A stretch of 64,000 nt of DNA from an uncultured Collinsella sp. (GCA_902470695.1 CABRHH010000001.1:62001-126000); one strand, 5' to 3'. Shown: positions 14,304-23,799, numbered from the stretch's first letter. Numbers and translations are program-made. Notes: a model not told the origin generated them from the sequence alone.

Positions 14304-16934
14304 ATGAGCAGCACACCTCTCGCAGCCGGCACCCCCGACGCCGACCCCTTCGCCCACGGATCGCTGGGCGCGCTGGCCCCGGCCTGGTGGGAGCCCGAAG
14401 ACGGCAGCGACCCCGAGCCCTGGCTCGACGCCGAGACGGCCTACGAGCGCTTCCTGGACTGGGTGGCCGCCCGCGGCATCGAGCCCTGGGAGCATCAGGA
14501 AGACGCCCTGTTCAGCCTGGCCGCCGGCAGCAACGTGATCTTGGGCACGCCCACCGGCTCGGGCAAATCGCTCGTGGCGCTGGGCCTCATGTTCATGGCC
14601 ATGGCCTGCGGCAAGCGCGCTTACTACACCGCCCCCATCAAGGCGCTCGTGAGCGAGAAGTTCTTCTACCTGGTGGATATCCTGGGCCGCGACAACGTCG
14701 GCATGGTGACGGGTGACTCCCACATCAACACCGAGGCCCCCATCATCTGCTGCACCGCCGAGATCCTGGCGAATCAGGCCCTGCGCGAGGGCGAGGACAC
14801 CGACGTGGCCTGCGTGGCCATGGACGAGCTCCACTTCTACAGCGACCCGGACCGCGGCTGGGCCTGGCAGGTACCCCTGCTCACCCTGCCTCACGCGCAG
14901 TTTCTGCTTATGAGCGCCACGCTGGGCGACATGAGCGCCATCGCCGCCTCGCTCGAGCAGCGCACCGGGCGCACCGTCGAGCTCATCGCCGACGCACCGC
15001 GTCCGGTCCCGCTCACCTACCAGTACGTGAAAACGGCCCTCGAGGGCACCGTCGAGCTCGCGCTGCGTGCCGGCGACTCGCCGCTCTACATCGTCCACTT
15101 CTCCCAAGATGCCGCCCTCTCCTCAGCAAAAGCCCTCGCCAGCTACGGCGTGGCCAGCAAGGAGCAGCGCGCCGCCATCAAGGAGGCCGTCGGCGGAGGG
15201 CGCTTCACCACCGCCTTCGGCAAGACCTTGAAGCACCTCATCTCCTGCGGCGTGGGCCTGCACCACGCCGGCCTGCTCCCCCGCTACCGCCTGCTCGTGG
15301 AGAAGCTCGCCCAGCAGGGCCTGCTGCCCGTCATCTGCGGCACCGACACGCTCGGCGTCGGCATCAACGTGCCGATCCACACCGTGCTGCTCACCGGCCT
15401 CACCAAGTTCGACGGCTATCGGCAGCGCCGGCTGCGCTCGCGTGAGTTCCACCAGATCGCGGGCCGCGCGGGCCGGTCGGGCTTCGACACCGAGGGCGTG
15501 GTGATCGCCGAGGCCCCCGAGTTCGAAATCGAGAACCACAAAGCCGAGCTCAAGGCCATGGGCGACCCCAAAAAGATGAAGAAGCTCAAGAAGAAAAAGC
15601 CGCCCGAGGGATTCGTGACCTGGAATGAGGGCACCTTCGAGCGCCTCATCGAATCCGAGCCCGAGACCCTGCGGCCCCGCCTGCGCATCACGCATTCCAT
15701 GGTGCTCGCCGAGGTGGAGCAGGGCGGCGACGCCTGGGAGCGCATCTGCGCGCTCGTGGACGACTCCCTGCAGACACCCGAGGAGAAAGCCAAGCTCAAG
15801 GCGCGCGCCGCCGAGATCTTCGCCACCCTGATCGACGCCGGCGTGGTGGTGCGCGAGGCGCTCGAGGATGCGTCGGCCACCGACCACCCGCTCGACGGGG
15901 CCGCCCGCTACACCCTCACGGTCGACCTGCCCGAGGACTTCGCACTCGATCAGCCGCTGTCGCCCTTCCTGCTGGCAGCCCTCGAGCTGCTGGACCCGGA
16001 AAGCGAAAGCTACACCCTCGATGTGATCTCGATGGTCGAGGCCACGCTCGAAGACCCCAAGCAGATCCTGCGCGCCCAGGAGCGCCGCGCCCGCGACGCG
16101 GCGATGGCCGAGATGAAGGCCGCAGGTGTCGACTTCGAGGAGCGCGTCGAAAAGCTCCAGGACATCACCTACCCCAAGCCGCTCGAGGAGCTGCTCGACG
16201 ACGCCTTCGCCGCCTACTGCGCCGAGGTGCCCTGGGCCAACGACTATGAGCTGAGCCCCAAATCGGTCCTGCGCGACATGCTGGAAACCGGCTGCGACTT
16301 CAAGAGCTACATCGCCCAGTACAAGATCGAGCGCTGCGAGGGCATCTTGCTGCGCTACCTCACCGAGGCGTTCCGCTCGCTGGACCGCACGATCCCCCAC
16401 GAGCGCCGTAGCGAGCAGCTCAACGATATCGCCGCCTGGCTGGGACTCGTGGTGCGCTCGGTCGACTCCAGCCTGGTGGACGAGTGGACCCAGTCCGGCA
16501 CCGGCGACACCGCTGCCCCGCCGCACGCCGCCGACGCCGTGGTGACCGACCGCCGCGGCATGACGCTGCTGGTGCGCAACGCCCTCATGCGCCGCGTGAA
16601 CCTGGCCGCCCGCGGGCGCGCCGACGCGCTCGGCGAGCTCGACGGCGACTGGGGATGGGGGCAGATGCGCTGGCAGCGGGTGCTCGATGCGTTCTTCGAG
16701 GCGCACGAGGAGCTGCTCGTCGACGCCGACGCCCGCTCGCTGGCGTTTTTCTCCATCGACGAAGCCGACGAGCGCAGCGCGCACGTGTGGCACGTGCACC
16801 AGGTGTTCAGCGATTCGGACGGCGACCGGGACTTCGGCATCATGGCCGACGTGGACCTGGATGCCACGCAGGACGGCGACGGCGTCGTCTTCAAGAACTA
16901 CCGCGCCGGCGCCATCGAGGACCTTATCGGCTGA
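14304..16934 (+). CDS. DUF3516-type Ski2/Mtr4-like DEAD/DEAH helicase
   Basis: An 876-residue superfamily 2 helicase of the actinobacterial DUF3516 type. Motif I is GTPTGSGKSLVA (about 79-90), motif II DELH, motif III MSATLGD, and motif VI QIAGRAGRSGFD. A Lys-rich stretch (KKMKKLKKKKPPEG, about 425-438) follows the helicase core, and the C-terminal half holds the DUF3516 region. Relatives are predicted RNA or DNA helicases; no precise substrate is established. The nearest upstream gene is trmB, 145 bp away, so a link with RNA metabolism is plausible. The ATG lacks a clear ribosome site, and the near-palindrome CCCCATAATGGGG (14257-14269) lies just upstream. Confidence 0.82.
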   Translation: MSSTPLAAGTPDADPFAHGSLGALAPAWWEPEDGSDPEPWLDAETAYERFLDWVAARGIEPWEHQEDALFSLAAGSNVILGTPTGSGKSLVALGLMFMAMACGKRAYYTAPIKALVSEKFFYLVDILGRDNVGMVTGDSHINTEAPIICCTAEILANQALREGEDTDVACVAMDELHFYSDPDRGWAWQVPLLTLPHAQFLLMSATLGDMSAIAASLEQRTGRTVELIADAPRPVPLTYQYVKTALEGTVELALRAGDSPLYIVHFSQDAALSSAKALASYGVASKEQRAAIKEAVGGGRFTTAFGKTLKHLISCGVGLHHAGLLPRYRLLVEKLAQQGLLPVICGTDTLGVGINVPIHTVLLTGLTKFDGYRQRRLRSREFHQIAGRAGRSGFDTEGVVIAEAPEFEIENHKAELKAMGDPKKMKKLKKKKPPEGFVTWNEGTFERLIESEPETLRPRLRITHSMVLAEVEQGGDAWERICALVDDSLQTPEEKAKLKARAAEIFATLIDAGVVVREALEDASATDHPLDGAARYTLTVDLPEDFALDQPLSPFLLAALELLDPESESYTLDVISMVEATLEDPKQILRAQERRARDAAMAEMKAAGVDFEERVEKLQDITYPKPLEELLDDAFAAYCAEVPWANDYELSPKSVLRDMLETGCDFKSYIAQYKIERCEGILLRYLTEAFRSLDRTIPHERRSEQLNDIAAWLGLVVRSVDSSLVDEWTQSGTGDTAAPPHAADAVVTDRRGMTLLVRNALMRRVNLAARGRADALGELDGDWGWGQMRWQRVLDAFFEAHEELLVDADARSLAFFSIDEADERSAHVWHVHQVFSDSDGDRDFGIMADVDLDATQDGDGVVFKNYRAGAIEDLIG

Positions 16935-17274
16935 TGCAGCGAGCGGGCCGCATGCGCGGATGGACGCACGCGGCCCTGCGCCCCGCCCAGTTTTGGGCAT
17001 CCCGCTCGGGCTCGCGCATAGCCGCCCGCGCACGATCGCCGGCCGCACATGAGCCCGCGCATCGATTCCCGCGCGCCGGCGCAGCCCTGGCACCATCCCC
17101 CACGCACACACAAGCCCCTCATACGCGGTGCCCAAATCGCGCAGATTCGGTACCGGTCGCTTCGAATCCCCTCCGCCGACCCAGACGGCGAAATACCCGG
17201 CCGCTCAATGGGTAGGAGAACTTCATGAGCCGCCGGGGAGCCGCCCCGGCCCTCGCGTCAGAGAGGAGATCGCT
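16935..17274. other. Intergenic region, no gene recognised
   Basis: 340 bp between the helicase and pirin genes. It contains two short tRNA-like fragments (a T-loop plus CCA-like end at 17160-17182 and a D-arm-like GCTCAATGGGTAG at about 17207-17219) that do not fold into a tRNA, a possible hairpin around 17231-17253, and the GAGAGGAGA ribosome site of the pirin gene. Confidence 0.4.
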
Positions 17275-18132
17275 ATGGCGCAACGCCGTGCAACCGCCAC
17301 CCGCGTGCAGGGGTTCAAAACTCAGGACGGAGCGGGGGTCCATTTGGTCCGCGTCCTGAGCCACGACACCGTCAAGGACTTCGACCCCATCCTCATGCTC
17401 GACTCCTTCGACAGCCACAACCCTAGCGACTACATCGCCGGCTTTCCGCTGCATCCGCACCGTGGCATCGAAACGATCAGCTACCTGTGCCGGGGCACCA
17501 TGGTGCACCACGACAGCGCCGGCGGCCAGGCAACCATCACCGACGGCGGCGTGCAGTGGATGTGCGCCGGGTCGGGCATCATGCACGAAGAGGCCATCCC
17601 CGCCGTCGACTGGCTGCTGGGCGTCCAGCTGTGGCTGAACATGCCTGCAAACGAGAAGATGTGCCCACCCGCCTACCACGGCATCGATGCCGCCTCCATC
17701 CCCGAGGTCGCCTTCGATGGGGCGACCGTCCGTGTGCTGGCCGGACGTTTCCAGGATGTGCAGGGGCACTTGGGCGACCATCTGCCGCTCGACTACTACG
17801 ACGTCGTGCTGCCCGCGCACACAAAGGCGACCCTGCCGGTTGCCGCCGGCACCAGCGCGCTGGCCTTCACGCTTCTGGGCACGGTGTCCATCGCCGGCGA
17901 CCCCATTCGTGAGAAAACCGCCGTCAAACTCGAAGACGGCGATGAGTTCGTGGTCGAGAACGCCGGCAGCTCCCAGGCGCATGTGCTCTACATCGCGTCG
18001 CGCGCCCTGGGCGAGCCGGTTGCCTGGGGTGGGCCGATCGTCATGAACACCGACGCCGAGCTGCGCTGCGCCTTCGACGAGCTGGAGGCAGGCACCTTCA
18101 TCAAAGAGGGCATCGACTACGACGCCTCGTAA
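17275..18132 (+). CDS. Pirin family protein
   Basis: A 285-residue bicupin of the pirin family. The metal-binding residues are visible: LHPHRGIETISYL (two His), a third His in MVHHDSAG/IMHEEA, and the Glu of HEE, matching the His/His/His/Glu set of pirins. Some bacterial pirins show quercetin dioxygenase activity and others act as regulators; which applies here is not clear. The C-terminal half carries the second cupin (VVLPAHTKATLPV, LEDGDEFVVENAG). The ATG at 17275 has a GAGAGGAG site; the open frame extends 49 codons upstream but lacks family similarity. A strong terminator lies downstream. Confidence 0.85.
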   Translation: MAQRRATATRVQGFKTQDGAGVHLVRVLSHDTVKDFDPILMLDSFDSHNPSDYIAGFPLHPHRGIETISYLCRGTMVHHDSAGGQATITDGGVQWMCAGSGIMHEEAIPAVDWLLGVQLWLNMPANEKMCPPAYHGIDAASIPEVAFDGATVRVLAGRFQDVQGHLGDHLPLDYYDVVLPAHTKATLPVAAGTSALAFTLLGTVSIAGDPIREKTAVKLEDGDEFVVENAGSSQAHVLYIASRALGEPVAWGGPIVMNTDAELRCAFDELEAGTFIKEGIDYDAS

Positions 18133-18219
18133 TGCCCGAAAGGGGATACGACGCATCGCGGCACACGCCCGCTCAACAGCCAACCCCGCGCGGGGCGCCC
18201 TGTCCGCCACCGCTGCCGA

Positions 18220-18258
18220 CCGGCCGTACCCCAAGGGTGCGGCCGGGTTCGTTTCGGT
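18220..18258 (+). terminator. Intrinsic terminator after the pirin gene
   Basis: A 12-bp stem (18220-18231 with 18235-18246, one T-G wobble, CAA loop) is followed by the T-rich GTTCGTTTCGGTT. It lies between the convergent pirin and LysR genes and may act in both directions. Confidence 0.6.
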
Positions 18259-18387
18259 TGCTCTGAACACGATCGCGACATCCGCGGCATCACGCCTGGC
18301 CCCGCCGCCGGCAACGCGGACAATCGCGCGCGTCCCGCTTCAAGCCAGCTACACTGCAAACCGCGCAACCGCCACCGCGCCGGGCGC

Positions 18388-19278
18388 CTACACCGGCATC
18401 GTCGCCAGCGCGCGGCGCATCGCCTCGACGAACCGCTCCACCTGCGGCTCCGGATCGCGCGGATAGGCCAGAAAGCACGGGACCTCGCGCCCGCACGCTA
18501 GAGGCACCCCCACGAACCCGGGATGGATGCCTGCCCAGGCGCCCGAGGTGAGCACGACGTCGCCCTTCTCCTCGGCATCGTTGAACAGGGCGAAGTCGAA
18601 GCTCTCCACATCGATCACCTCCGCCTGGCCGCGCGCCAGCAAAAGCTCGCGCAAGCCGTCGGTGGCATCGTTGCCGTGGCGCAGGATGCGGATGCGCATT
18701 CCCACCAGGTCGTCGAGCAGCAGCTGCGTGCGGCTCGCAAGCGGGCTGGCGCGCGGCACGTCGATGTGGAACGGCGAGGAGAACAGCGGCAGCAGGCCGC
18801 ACGAGCCGCCCCAGCGCACCGTGGAGTAGCTCGACTGCACCACGTCCACGTTCTGCCCCAGGTGCATCATGATCGGGTCCCGGTCGCTGTAGAGGTCCCC
18901 CACCGGCACGATCTCCAGGCGCAAGCCCGGCTCCAGCTCGTGCACGCGCGGCCACAGCTCCAGCGTGTTGCGCCCCGGGCACATGAGCGAGATCCCTAAG
19001 CGCACCGCACCGTCCTCGCTGTCGATGCCGCGCGCCCGCCGGAACGCGTCGCCCGACTGCCGGATAATCGAGCGGGCGTCGTCCACCAGCAGGGCGCCGG
19101 CCGCCGTGAGCGTCACGCCGGTGTGGGAGCGCTCGAACAGCACGATGCCGTGCTCGGCCTCGAAGCCCGACACCTGCTTGACGAGCGCCGGCGTCGAGAT
19201 GCGCAGCTTCGCCGCCGCTCGCGAGAACGTGCCCAGCTCCGCTGCCGCGATGATGCCGTCGAGTCTCCTGTCGTACAT
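18388..19278 (-). CDS. LysR-family transcriptional regulator
   Basis: 296 residues. The N-terminal winged helix-turn-helix is typical (LDGIIAAAELGTFSRAAAKL, then TPALVKQVSGFEAEHGIVLFERS), and the substrate-binding domain spans about 90-290. The ATG at 19278 has a GGGGAGG site; the much longer open frame upstream is not coding. It diverges from the SDR-MFS-oxidoreductase genes, the classic arrangement for a LysR activator of the neighbouring operon, and a LysR-type half-site pair lies in the gap. The effector is unknown but is probably the substrate of that operon. Confidence 0.85.
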   Translation of the reverse strand: MYDRRLDGIIAAAELGTFSRAAAKLRISTPALVKQVSGFEAEHGIVLFERSHTGVTLTAAGALLVDDARSIIRQSGDAFRRARGIDSEDGAVRLGISLMCPGRNTLELWPRVHELEPGLRLEIVPVGDLYSDRDPIMMHLGQNVDVVQSSYSTVRWGGSCGLLPLFSSPFHIDVPRASPLASRTQLLLDDLVGMRIRILRHGNDATDGLRELLLARGQAEVIDVESFDFALFNDAEEKGDVVLTSGAWAGIHPGFVGVPLACGREVPCFLAYPRDPEPQVERFVEAMRRALATMPV

Positions 19279-19366
19279 CGTGCCTCCCCGCGCGGCGCCC
19301 CATCCGCCAACGGGAAAGGAGATGCGACAGCCATTCGTTACAACGCGTAAACCAAAAGTTGTCACC

Positions 19367-19385
19367 ATTCTAACAAACGTGGAAT
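19367..19385. promoter_or_regulatory. Candidate LysR binding site ATTC-N11-GAAT
   Basis: ATTC at 19367-19370 and GAAT at 19382-19385 are separated by 11 bases, a textbook T-N11-A dyad for LysR regulators. It lies in the 219-bp gap between the divergent LysR gene and the SDR gene, where autoregulation and activation would both be possible. Confidence 0.45.
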
Positions 19386-19497
19386 TCCCGTGGGCTACAC
19401 CACGCACTAGCATGGCATAGAGCCACTGTTCGCACGTACAGGCCCGGCCGAAGACGACCGTTATCCCCTGCGTGCCCGAAAAAGAAAGGATGCAACC

Positions 19498-20379
19498 ATG
19501 GAGAATTGGCTGAAGCTCAACGGCGAGGTCTGCGCCGTCACCGGCGCGCTCGGTGGCATGGGGGCCCAGATCTGCCGCGAGTTCGCCGAGAACGGCTCCC
19601 ACGTGGTGATGCTCGATCTCGACGGCGAGAAGGTCCAGGCGGCAGCCGCCGAGCTGGCCGCAACCTACGGCGTGCGCGCGCTCGGCCTGCGGATGGACGC
19701 CACCAACGAGGACGAGGTCCAGGCCGCCGTCGATGCGGCGCTCACGGAGTTCGGGCGCGTGGACGTGCTCGTGAACACCGCCGGCATCCTGCGCTTCGCC
19801 CCGATGGAGGACCTGCCCCTGTCCGACTGGGAGGCAACCGTCAAGGTCAACCTCACCGGGTACTTCATCACATCCCAGCGCTTCGGCCGCGCGATGATCG
19901 AGGCGGGCGGCGGTCGCCTCGTCCACATCTCCACCGTGGCCTCCCACTCCCCCGAGACCTTCTCGGGCGCGTACTCCTCTACCAAGGCGGGCGTCAACCA
20001 GCTTTCCAAGATGCTGGCCAGCGAGTGGGGCCCCTACGGCGTGCGCTCCAACTGCGTCGAGCCCTGCTTCGTGAAGACCCCCATGAGCGCGAACTTCTAC
20101 TCCGACCCCGAGGTCGAGCGCGACCGCTCGCGCCTGATCGCCACGCGTCGCATCGGCGAGGTGGCCGACATCGCCAACGCCGTCATGTTCCTGGCCTCCC
20201 CGCGCTCCGATTTCACCACCGGCGCCGAGATCAAGGTGGACGGCGGCTTCTCCAACATGATGGGCGACCTCACGCCCAAGCCCGGCGGACGCCGCGCCTA
20301 TGCCGAGAACTACCTCGACGGCCGCGGCGTCGAGCGCTGGTCCGCCACCGCCGACATCACCCGCCCGTCCGACCAGTAG
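19498..20379 (+). CDS. Short-chain dehydrogenase/reductase
   Basis: A classical SDR of 293 residues. The NAD(P) motif TGALGGMG (about 15-22), NTAG (about 91-94), catalytic Ser in HISTVASHS and YSSTK (Tyr-x-x-x-Lys) are all present, and DLD after strand 2 favours NAD. It carries ~35 extra C-terminal residues beyond the usual end (VDGGFSNMMGDL). First gene of a set with an OFA-type MFS carrier and a Gfo/Idh/MocA oxidoreductase, controlled by the divergent LysR protein. The set looks like an uptake and oxidation route for a small hydroxylated compound (sugar acid, polyol or aromatic acid). The substrate cannot be read from sequence. Confidence 0.85.
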   Translation: MENWLKLNGEVCAVTGALGGMGAQICREFAENGSHVVMLDLDGEKVQAAAAELAATYGVRALGLRMDATNEDEVQAAVDAALTEFGRVDVLVNTAGILRFAPMEDLPLSDWEATVKVNLTGYFITSQRFGRAMIEAGGGRLVHISTVASHSPETFSGAYSSTKAGVNQLSKMLASEWGPYGVRSNCVEPCFVKTPMSANFYSDPEVERDRSRLIATRRIGEVADIANAVMFLASPRSDFTTGAEIKVDGGFSNMMGDLTPKPGGRRAYAENYLDGRGVERWSATADITRPSDQ

Positions 20380-20455
20380 CGACCGCCCCGTTTCCGCGCG
20401 CCCATAATCCCCGTATCTGCAGGCGAGCGCGGCGCCTGCACGCCGAAAGGACCGT

Positions 20456-21709
20456 ATGGCAACCGCAACCAGCAACAAAGGACGCGGCATGGTGCTCACC
20501 GCCGCTTGCGTCACCATGTTCTTCATCAGCTCCATCGCCCTGTACTCGGTGGTGAGCAAGAACCTGCTCGCCGAACACGCCGATTGGGGCGACGTCCTCA
20601 CCTGGGCGTTCCCGGTCTTCCAGACCATCATGGCCGTCACCGGTATCTTCGCCGGGCGCATCTCCGATAAGATCGGTCCGCGCAACGTCGTGATCGCGGC
20701 GGCTGTGCTGTACGGCGCCGGGTGGTTTTTGTCCGGCACCGTGACCGAGCCGTGGCAGTTCTACCTATACTTCTCCGTGATCGCCGCCATCGGCAACGGC
20801 CTGGGCTACAACCCCGCCCTCACCTGCGGCCAGAAGTGGTTCATCGACAAGAAGGGCCTGGCCTCCGGCATCACCCTGGCGGCCTCCACCGCCGGCCCCG
20901 CCGTGCTCTCCCCGGTGCTCGCCTCCGTGCTCATCCCGGCGCTCGGCATCGACGGCGGCCTGAAGGTCCTGGGCATCCTGTTCTTCGTCACCGTGTTCGC
21001 CTCGGCCCTCTTCCTGAAGGCGCCAGAGGCCGGCTGGCTGCCCGCCGGCTACGTAGCCCCCGCCGGCGGCGCGCACGCCGGCACCTTCGGCGACCTCACG
21101 CCCGGCCAGATGGTGCGCACGCCGCGCTTCTGGGTCCTCATCGTGACCTTCGCCTGCGCCGCCACTGCCGGCACCCTGCTCGTGGGCAAGGTGGCCTCCA
21201 TCGCGGCCGTCCAGCTCTTCTCCGACCCGAATTCCGCTGCCGCCGTGGCGCTCGGCGGCGTGGTGGTCACCGTGAACACCATGGCCAACCTCGTAGGACG
21301 CCTGTCCTTCGGCCAGATCACCGACAAGATCGGCGGCTACCGCTCGCTGCTCGTGATGCTCGTCATCACCATCTTCGCCCTCGTGCTCATGAGTATGAGC
21401 TTCACGCAGGAGCTGTTCTTCGTGGCGCTCGCGCTGCTCGGCTTCAGCTTCGGCGCGCTGCTGGTGATCTACCCGCCGCTCACCGGCGGCGCCTTCGGCA
21501 CCACCAACCTGGGTGTGAACTACGGCATCATGTTCCTGGGCTACGCCGCCTCCACCTGGATCAGCCAGCCCATCGCCGCGGTCCTCTACCACGCCGACGC
21601 TGGCACGGCTGCCTACCAGCAGTCTTTCTACGGAGCCATCGCGATTGCCGTGGTCGCCGTCGTGCTGACCGTCTACATGATGGTCTCCGATAGGAAACAG
21701 GCCGCTTAA
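20456..21709 (+). CDS. MFS transporter, OFA (oxalate/formate antiporter-like) family
   Basis: 417 residues with 12 likely membrane helices. The loop 2-3 signature FAGRISDKIGPRNV is characteristic of MFS carriers, and the overall pattern (N-terminal FFISSIALYSVVSKNLL; GLGYNPALTCGQKWF in helix 4-5) resembles the OFA subfamily that moves carboxylates. It starts with a GAAAGGACC-type ribosome site 77 bp after the SDR gene. It probably imports the substrate for the flanking oxidoreductases. A perfect 12-bp hairpin follows the stop. Confidence 0.82.
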   Translation: MATATSNKGRGMVLTAACVTMFFISSIALYSVVSKNLLAEHADWGDVLTWAFPVFQTIMAVTGIFAGRISDKIGPRNVVIAAAVLYGAGWFLSGTVTEPWQFYLYFSVIAAIGNGLGYNPALTCGQKWFIDKKGLASGITLAASTAGPAVLSPVLASVLIPALGIDGGLKVLGILFFVTVFASALFLKAPEAGWLPAGYVAPAGGAHAGTFGDLTPGQMVRTPRFWVLIVTFACAATAGTLLVGKVASIAAVQLFSDPNSAAAVALGGVVVTVNTMANLVGRLSFGQITDKIGGYRSLLVMLVITIFALVLMSMSFTQELFFVALALLGFSFGALLVIYPPLTGGAFGTTNLGVNYGIMFLGYAASTWISQPIAAVLYHADAGTAAYQQSFYGAIAIAVVAVVLTVYMMVSDRKQAA

Positions 21710-21721
21710 ACGCGGCTGTCG

Positions 21722-21754
21722 GCGCGCGGGTCCACCTTTTCGGGACCCGCGCGC
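21722..21754 (+). terminator. Perfect 12-bp hairpin between MFS and Gfo/Idh genes
   Basis: GCGCGCGGGTCC (21722-21733) pairs fully with GGACCCGCGCGC (21743-21754) around a 9-base loop. The tail TCTATACGTC has few Ts, so partial termination or mRNA protection between the two genes is likely rather than a complete stop. Confidence 0.55.
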
Positions 21755-21784
21755 TCTATACGTCGCTCACGAAAGGAGCACCAC

Positions 21785-22822
21785 ATGTCTCAAACACCTG
21801 TCCGCATCGCCGTCGTCGGCGCCGGTGCCATGGGCCGCAACCACATCCGCTTCGTTGTCGAGGAGCCCGCCTGCGAGCTCGTCGCGATCGCCGACGCCTT
21901 CGAAGGGGCGCGCGAGACGGCCGACAAGGCCGGCGTGCCGTTTTTCACCGATCCCGCCCAGATGATGGACGAGGTCAAGCCCGACGGCATCATCATCGCC
22001 ACCCCGAACGGCCTGCACCTGTCCGTGGCCCGCGAGGCCGTGAGCCGCGGCATCGTACCGCTCGTGGAGAAGCCCATCTCCGACGACCTCGCCGATGCCG
22101 AGCGCTTCGCCGCTGAGGCCGATAAGGCGGGCGTGCCCGTCCTGGTGGGTCAGCATCGCCGCCACAACCCCTTCGTCAGCAAGGCGAAGGAGATCATCGA
22201 CGGCGGTGAGCTGGGCCAGCTTACCGTGTCCTCGTTCCACTACATGATCTACAAGAACGACGAGTACTTCGACGTGGAGTGGCGCCGCAAGAAGGGCGCC
22301 GGCCCCATCCTGGTGAACCTCGTGCACGACGTGGACCTGCTTCGGTATCTGCTCGGTGAGCCCGTGGCCGTCCAGGGCATGCAGTCCAGCGCGGCGCGCG
22401 GCTTCGAGACCGAGGACTCCGCCGTCATCAACGTGCGCTTCGCCAACGGCTCACTGGCGTCCATGACCATCTCCGACGCCACCGCCGCCCCGTGGAACTG
22501 GGAGGCCACCGCGCGCGAGGACCCGCAGTACCGCCCCTTCAACGCTGACGCCTACTTCATCGGCGGCACCAAGGGCGCCCTGTCGCTGCCTCGCCTGCAG
22601 CTCACCAGCTACGACGGCGCCAGCTCCTGGCACAAGCCCCTCAAGGTCGACGTGCCCGCCGTGGATCCGGCTCTGCCGCACAAGATGCAGCTCAAGCACT
22701 TCATCAAGGTCGTGCGCCGCGAGGAGGCGCCAGTCGTGACGCCTGCCGACAACGTCAAGACCCTGCGCACCCTGTTCGCCGTGAAGAAGGCCGCCGAAAC
22801 CGGCGAGCTCGTGGAGCTCTAG
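21785..22822 (+). CDS. Gfo/Idh/MocA-family NAD(P)-dependent oxidoreductase
   Basis: 345 residues. The N-terminal Rossmann motif is VVGAGAMGRNHI (about 9-20). The family's EKPIS (Lys of the EKP motif, about 97-101) and HDVDLLRYLLG (about 180-190, with the catalytic-region His/Asp) are present. Family members oxidise or reduce sugars, inositols and related cyclic polyols. It begins after an AAAGGAG site and is the last gene of the LysR-linked set. The closest functional analogues would be myo-inositol 2-dehydrogenase-like enzymes, but substrate assignment is not possible here. Confidence 0.85.
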   Translation: MSQTPVRIAVVGAGAMGRNHIRFVVEEPACELVAIADAFEGARETADKAGVPFFTDPAQMMDEVKPDGIIIATPNGLHLSVAREAVSRGIVPLVEKPISDDLADAERFAAEADKAGVPVLVGQHRRHNPFVSKAKEIIDGGELGQLTVSSFHYMIYKNDEYFDVEWRRKKGAGPILVNLVHDVDLLRYLLGEPVAVQGMQSSAARGFETEDSAVINVRFANGSLASMTISDATAAPWNWEATAREDPQYRPFNADAYFIGGTKGALSLPRLQLTSYDGASSWHKPLKVDVPAVDPALPHKMQLKHFIKVVRREEAPVVTPADNVKTLRTLFAVKKAAETGELVEL

Positions 22823-22882
22823 GTTCCGCTGCGGATGTGCGGACGGCGCCGTGCCGGCACGGTGCCGGCACGGTCCCCGCAA

Positions 22883-22954
22883 GGCGCCCGCACGGCTTCG
22901 GTACGGTGCCCGCACGGCTTCAGCACGGTGCCAGCAAGGTGCCCGCACGGCTTC
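22883..22954 (+). repeat. Three copies of GGYGCCCGCACGGCTTC
   Basis: Copies at 22883-22899, 22905-22921 and 22938-22954, with related partial units (GCACGGTGCC, GCCGGCACGG) just before. A similar GGCAAGGTGCCCGCA occurs at about 31487-31501. Confidence 0.65.
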
Positions 22955-23174
22955 AGCACGATATGCCCGCACCGTGCTGCGCCGCTCGCGCGGCGCCCGC
23001 ATACCGGCCACGCGCCGACTGACCGCAACCAGCACGTACCCGCACGCTGCAAGCCGCTTGTGCTTCACTTGCAAGCTGCCCGCATGCTGCTCGCACGCCA
23101 TTCGCGCGCAGGCCCACCACACGCAACGCCCGCCCCGACGCACTCCGTCGAGGCGGGCGTTTTGCTGCCCACGC

Positions 23175-23611
23175 GGCGCAACCAGGGTTCACGTTTCTTC
23201 CATCCGCGCATCCAGGGTGCGGATTCCGTCCATCCGGGGGCGTTTTCCGCCCCCGGATGGCGCAAAGCCGAACCCGGAATTCACCGACGGCCAAACGCCG
23301 AACCCAGGATCTCACCGATGCCCAAACCCCGAACCCAGGATCTCACCGGCGAGCATCTGGCAATCCCGTCTCATCGATATCCGGTGTAGTTCCCGTCCAT
23401 CCAGCAAACGAGGGTTCGTCTCCTGTCCGTTGGCGCAACCAGGGTTCGCGTTTCGGCCGTCCGCGCATCCAGGGTGCGGATTCCGTCCATCCAGGGGCGT
23501 TTTCCGCGCCCAGACGGCGCAGAGCCGAACCCGGAACTCACCGACGGCCAAACGCCGAACCCAGGGCCCACCGATGTCCAAACGCCGAACCCAGGATCTC
23601 ACCGTCGAGCA
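23175..23611 (+). repeat. Pair of ~180-bp direct repeats built from shorter inverted units
   Basis: Copy A spans about 23175-23355 and copy B about 23432-23611, with a 76-bp spacer. Both begin GGCGCAACCAGGGTTC, contain GCGCATCCAGGGTGCGGATT and end with two CGAACCCAGG-type units followed by CACCG. Leading units (AACCAGGGTTC) and trailing units (CGAACCCAGGATC) are approximate inverses, so each copy could fold as RNA. Copy A also has a local hairpin, CCGGGGGCG/CGCCCCCGG, interrupted by a TTTTC loop near 23236-23260. Confidence 0.7.
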
Positions 23612-23799
23612 CCCGGTGAGCAGCCGTCAGGCAGCCGACGAGCCCGGCTCCCCCATCCAACCGGACTCAACCCCGCTGAGCCCATCCCCCATGAATACAG
23701 GTCCGTACCAACAGCTGCGAAAGCCCCTACTGTCAAGACGCATCCGCACCAGCATCCGCCCCGACCGAGCCCCCGGCGCAGCTCGCCAACCCAAGCGAC

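Noticed and set aside
15123..17135. 670-codon open frame opposite the DUF3516 helicase
   Set aside because: It is a mirror frame of a clearly coding high-GC gene, with Val/Gly/Ala/His-biased composition typical of antisense reading and no recognisable domain. The same applies to long frames opposite mglB (38453-39967), ppc (43824-46781), pdp (60321-62168) and deoB (62086-63984).
17160..17219. tRNA-like pieces: a T-loop TTCGAAT with a 3' end ...CCA, and a D-arm-like GCTCAATGGGTAG
   Set aside because: The sequence before the T-loop does not pair with the 5 bases after it, no acceptor 5' strand is present, and the two pieces are in the wrong order for one tRNA. A tRNA-derived attachment site is conceivable but no integrase is nearby.
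18388..20739. 783-codon minus-strand protein including the LysR domain
   Set aside because: Residues before the LysR helix-turn-helix are the antisense of the SDR gene and the promoter gap; a good ribosome site marks the real start at 19278.
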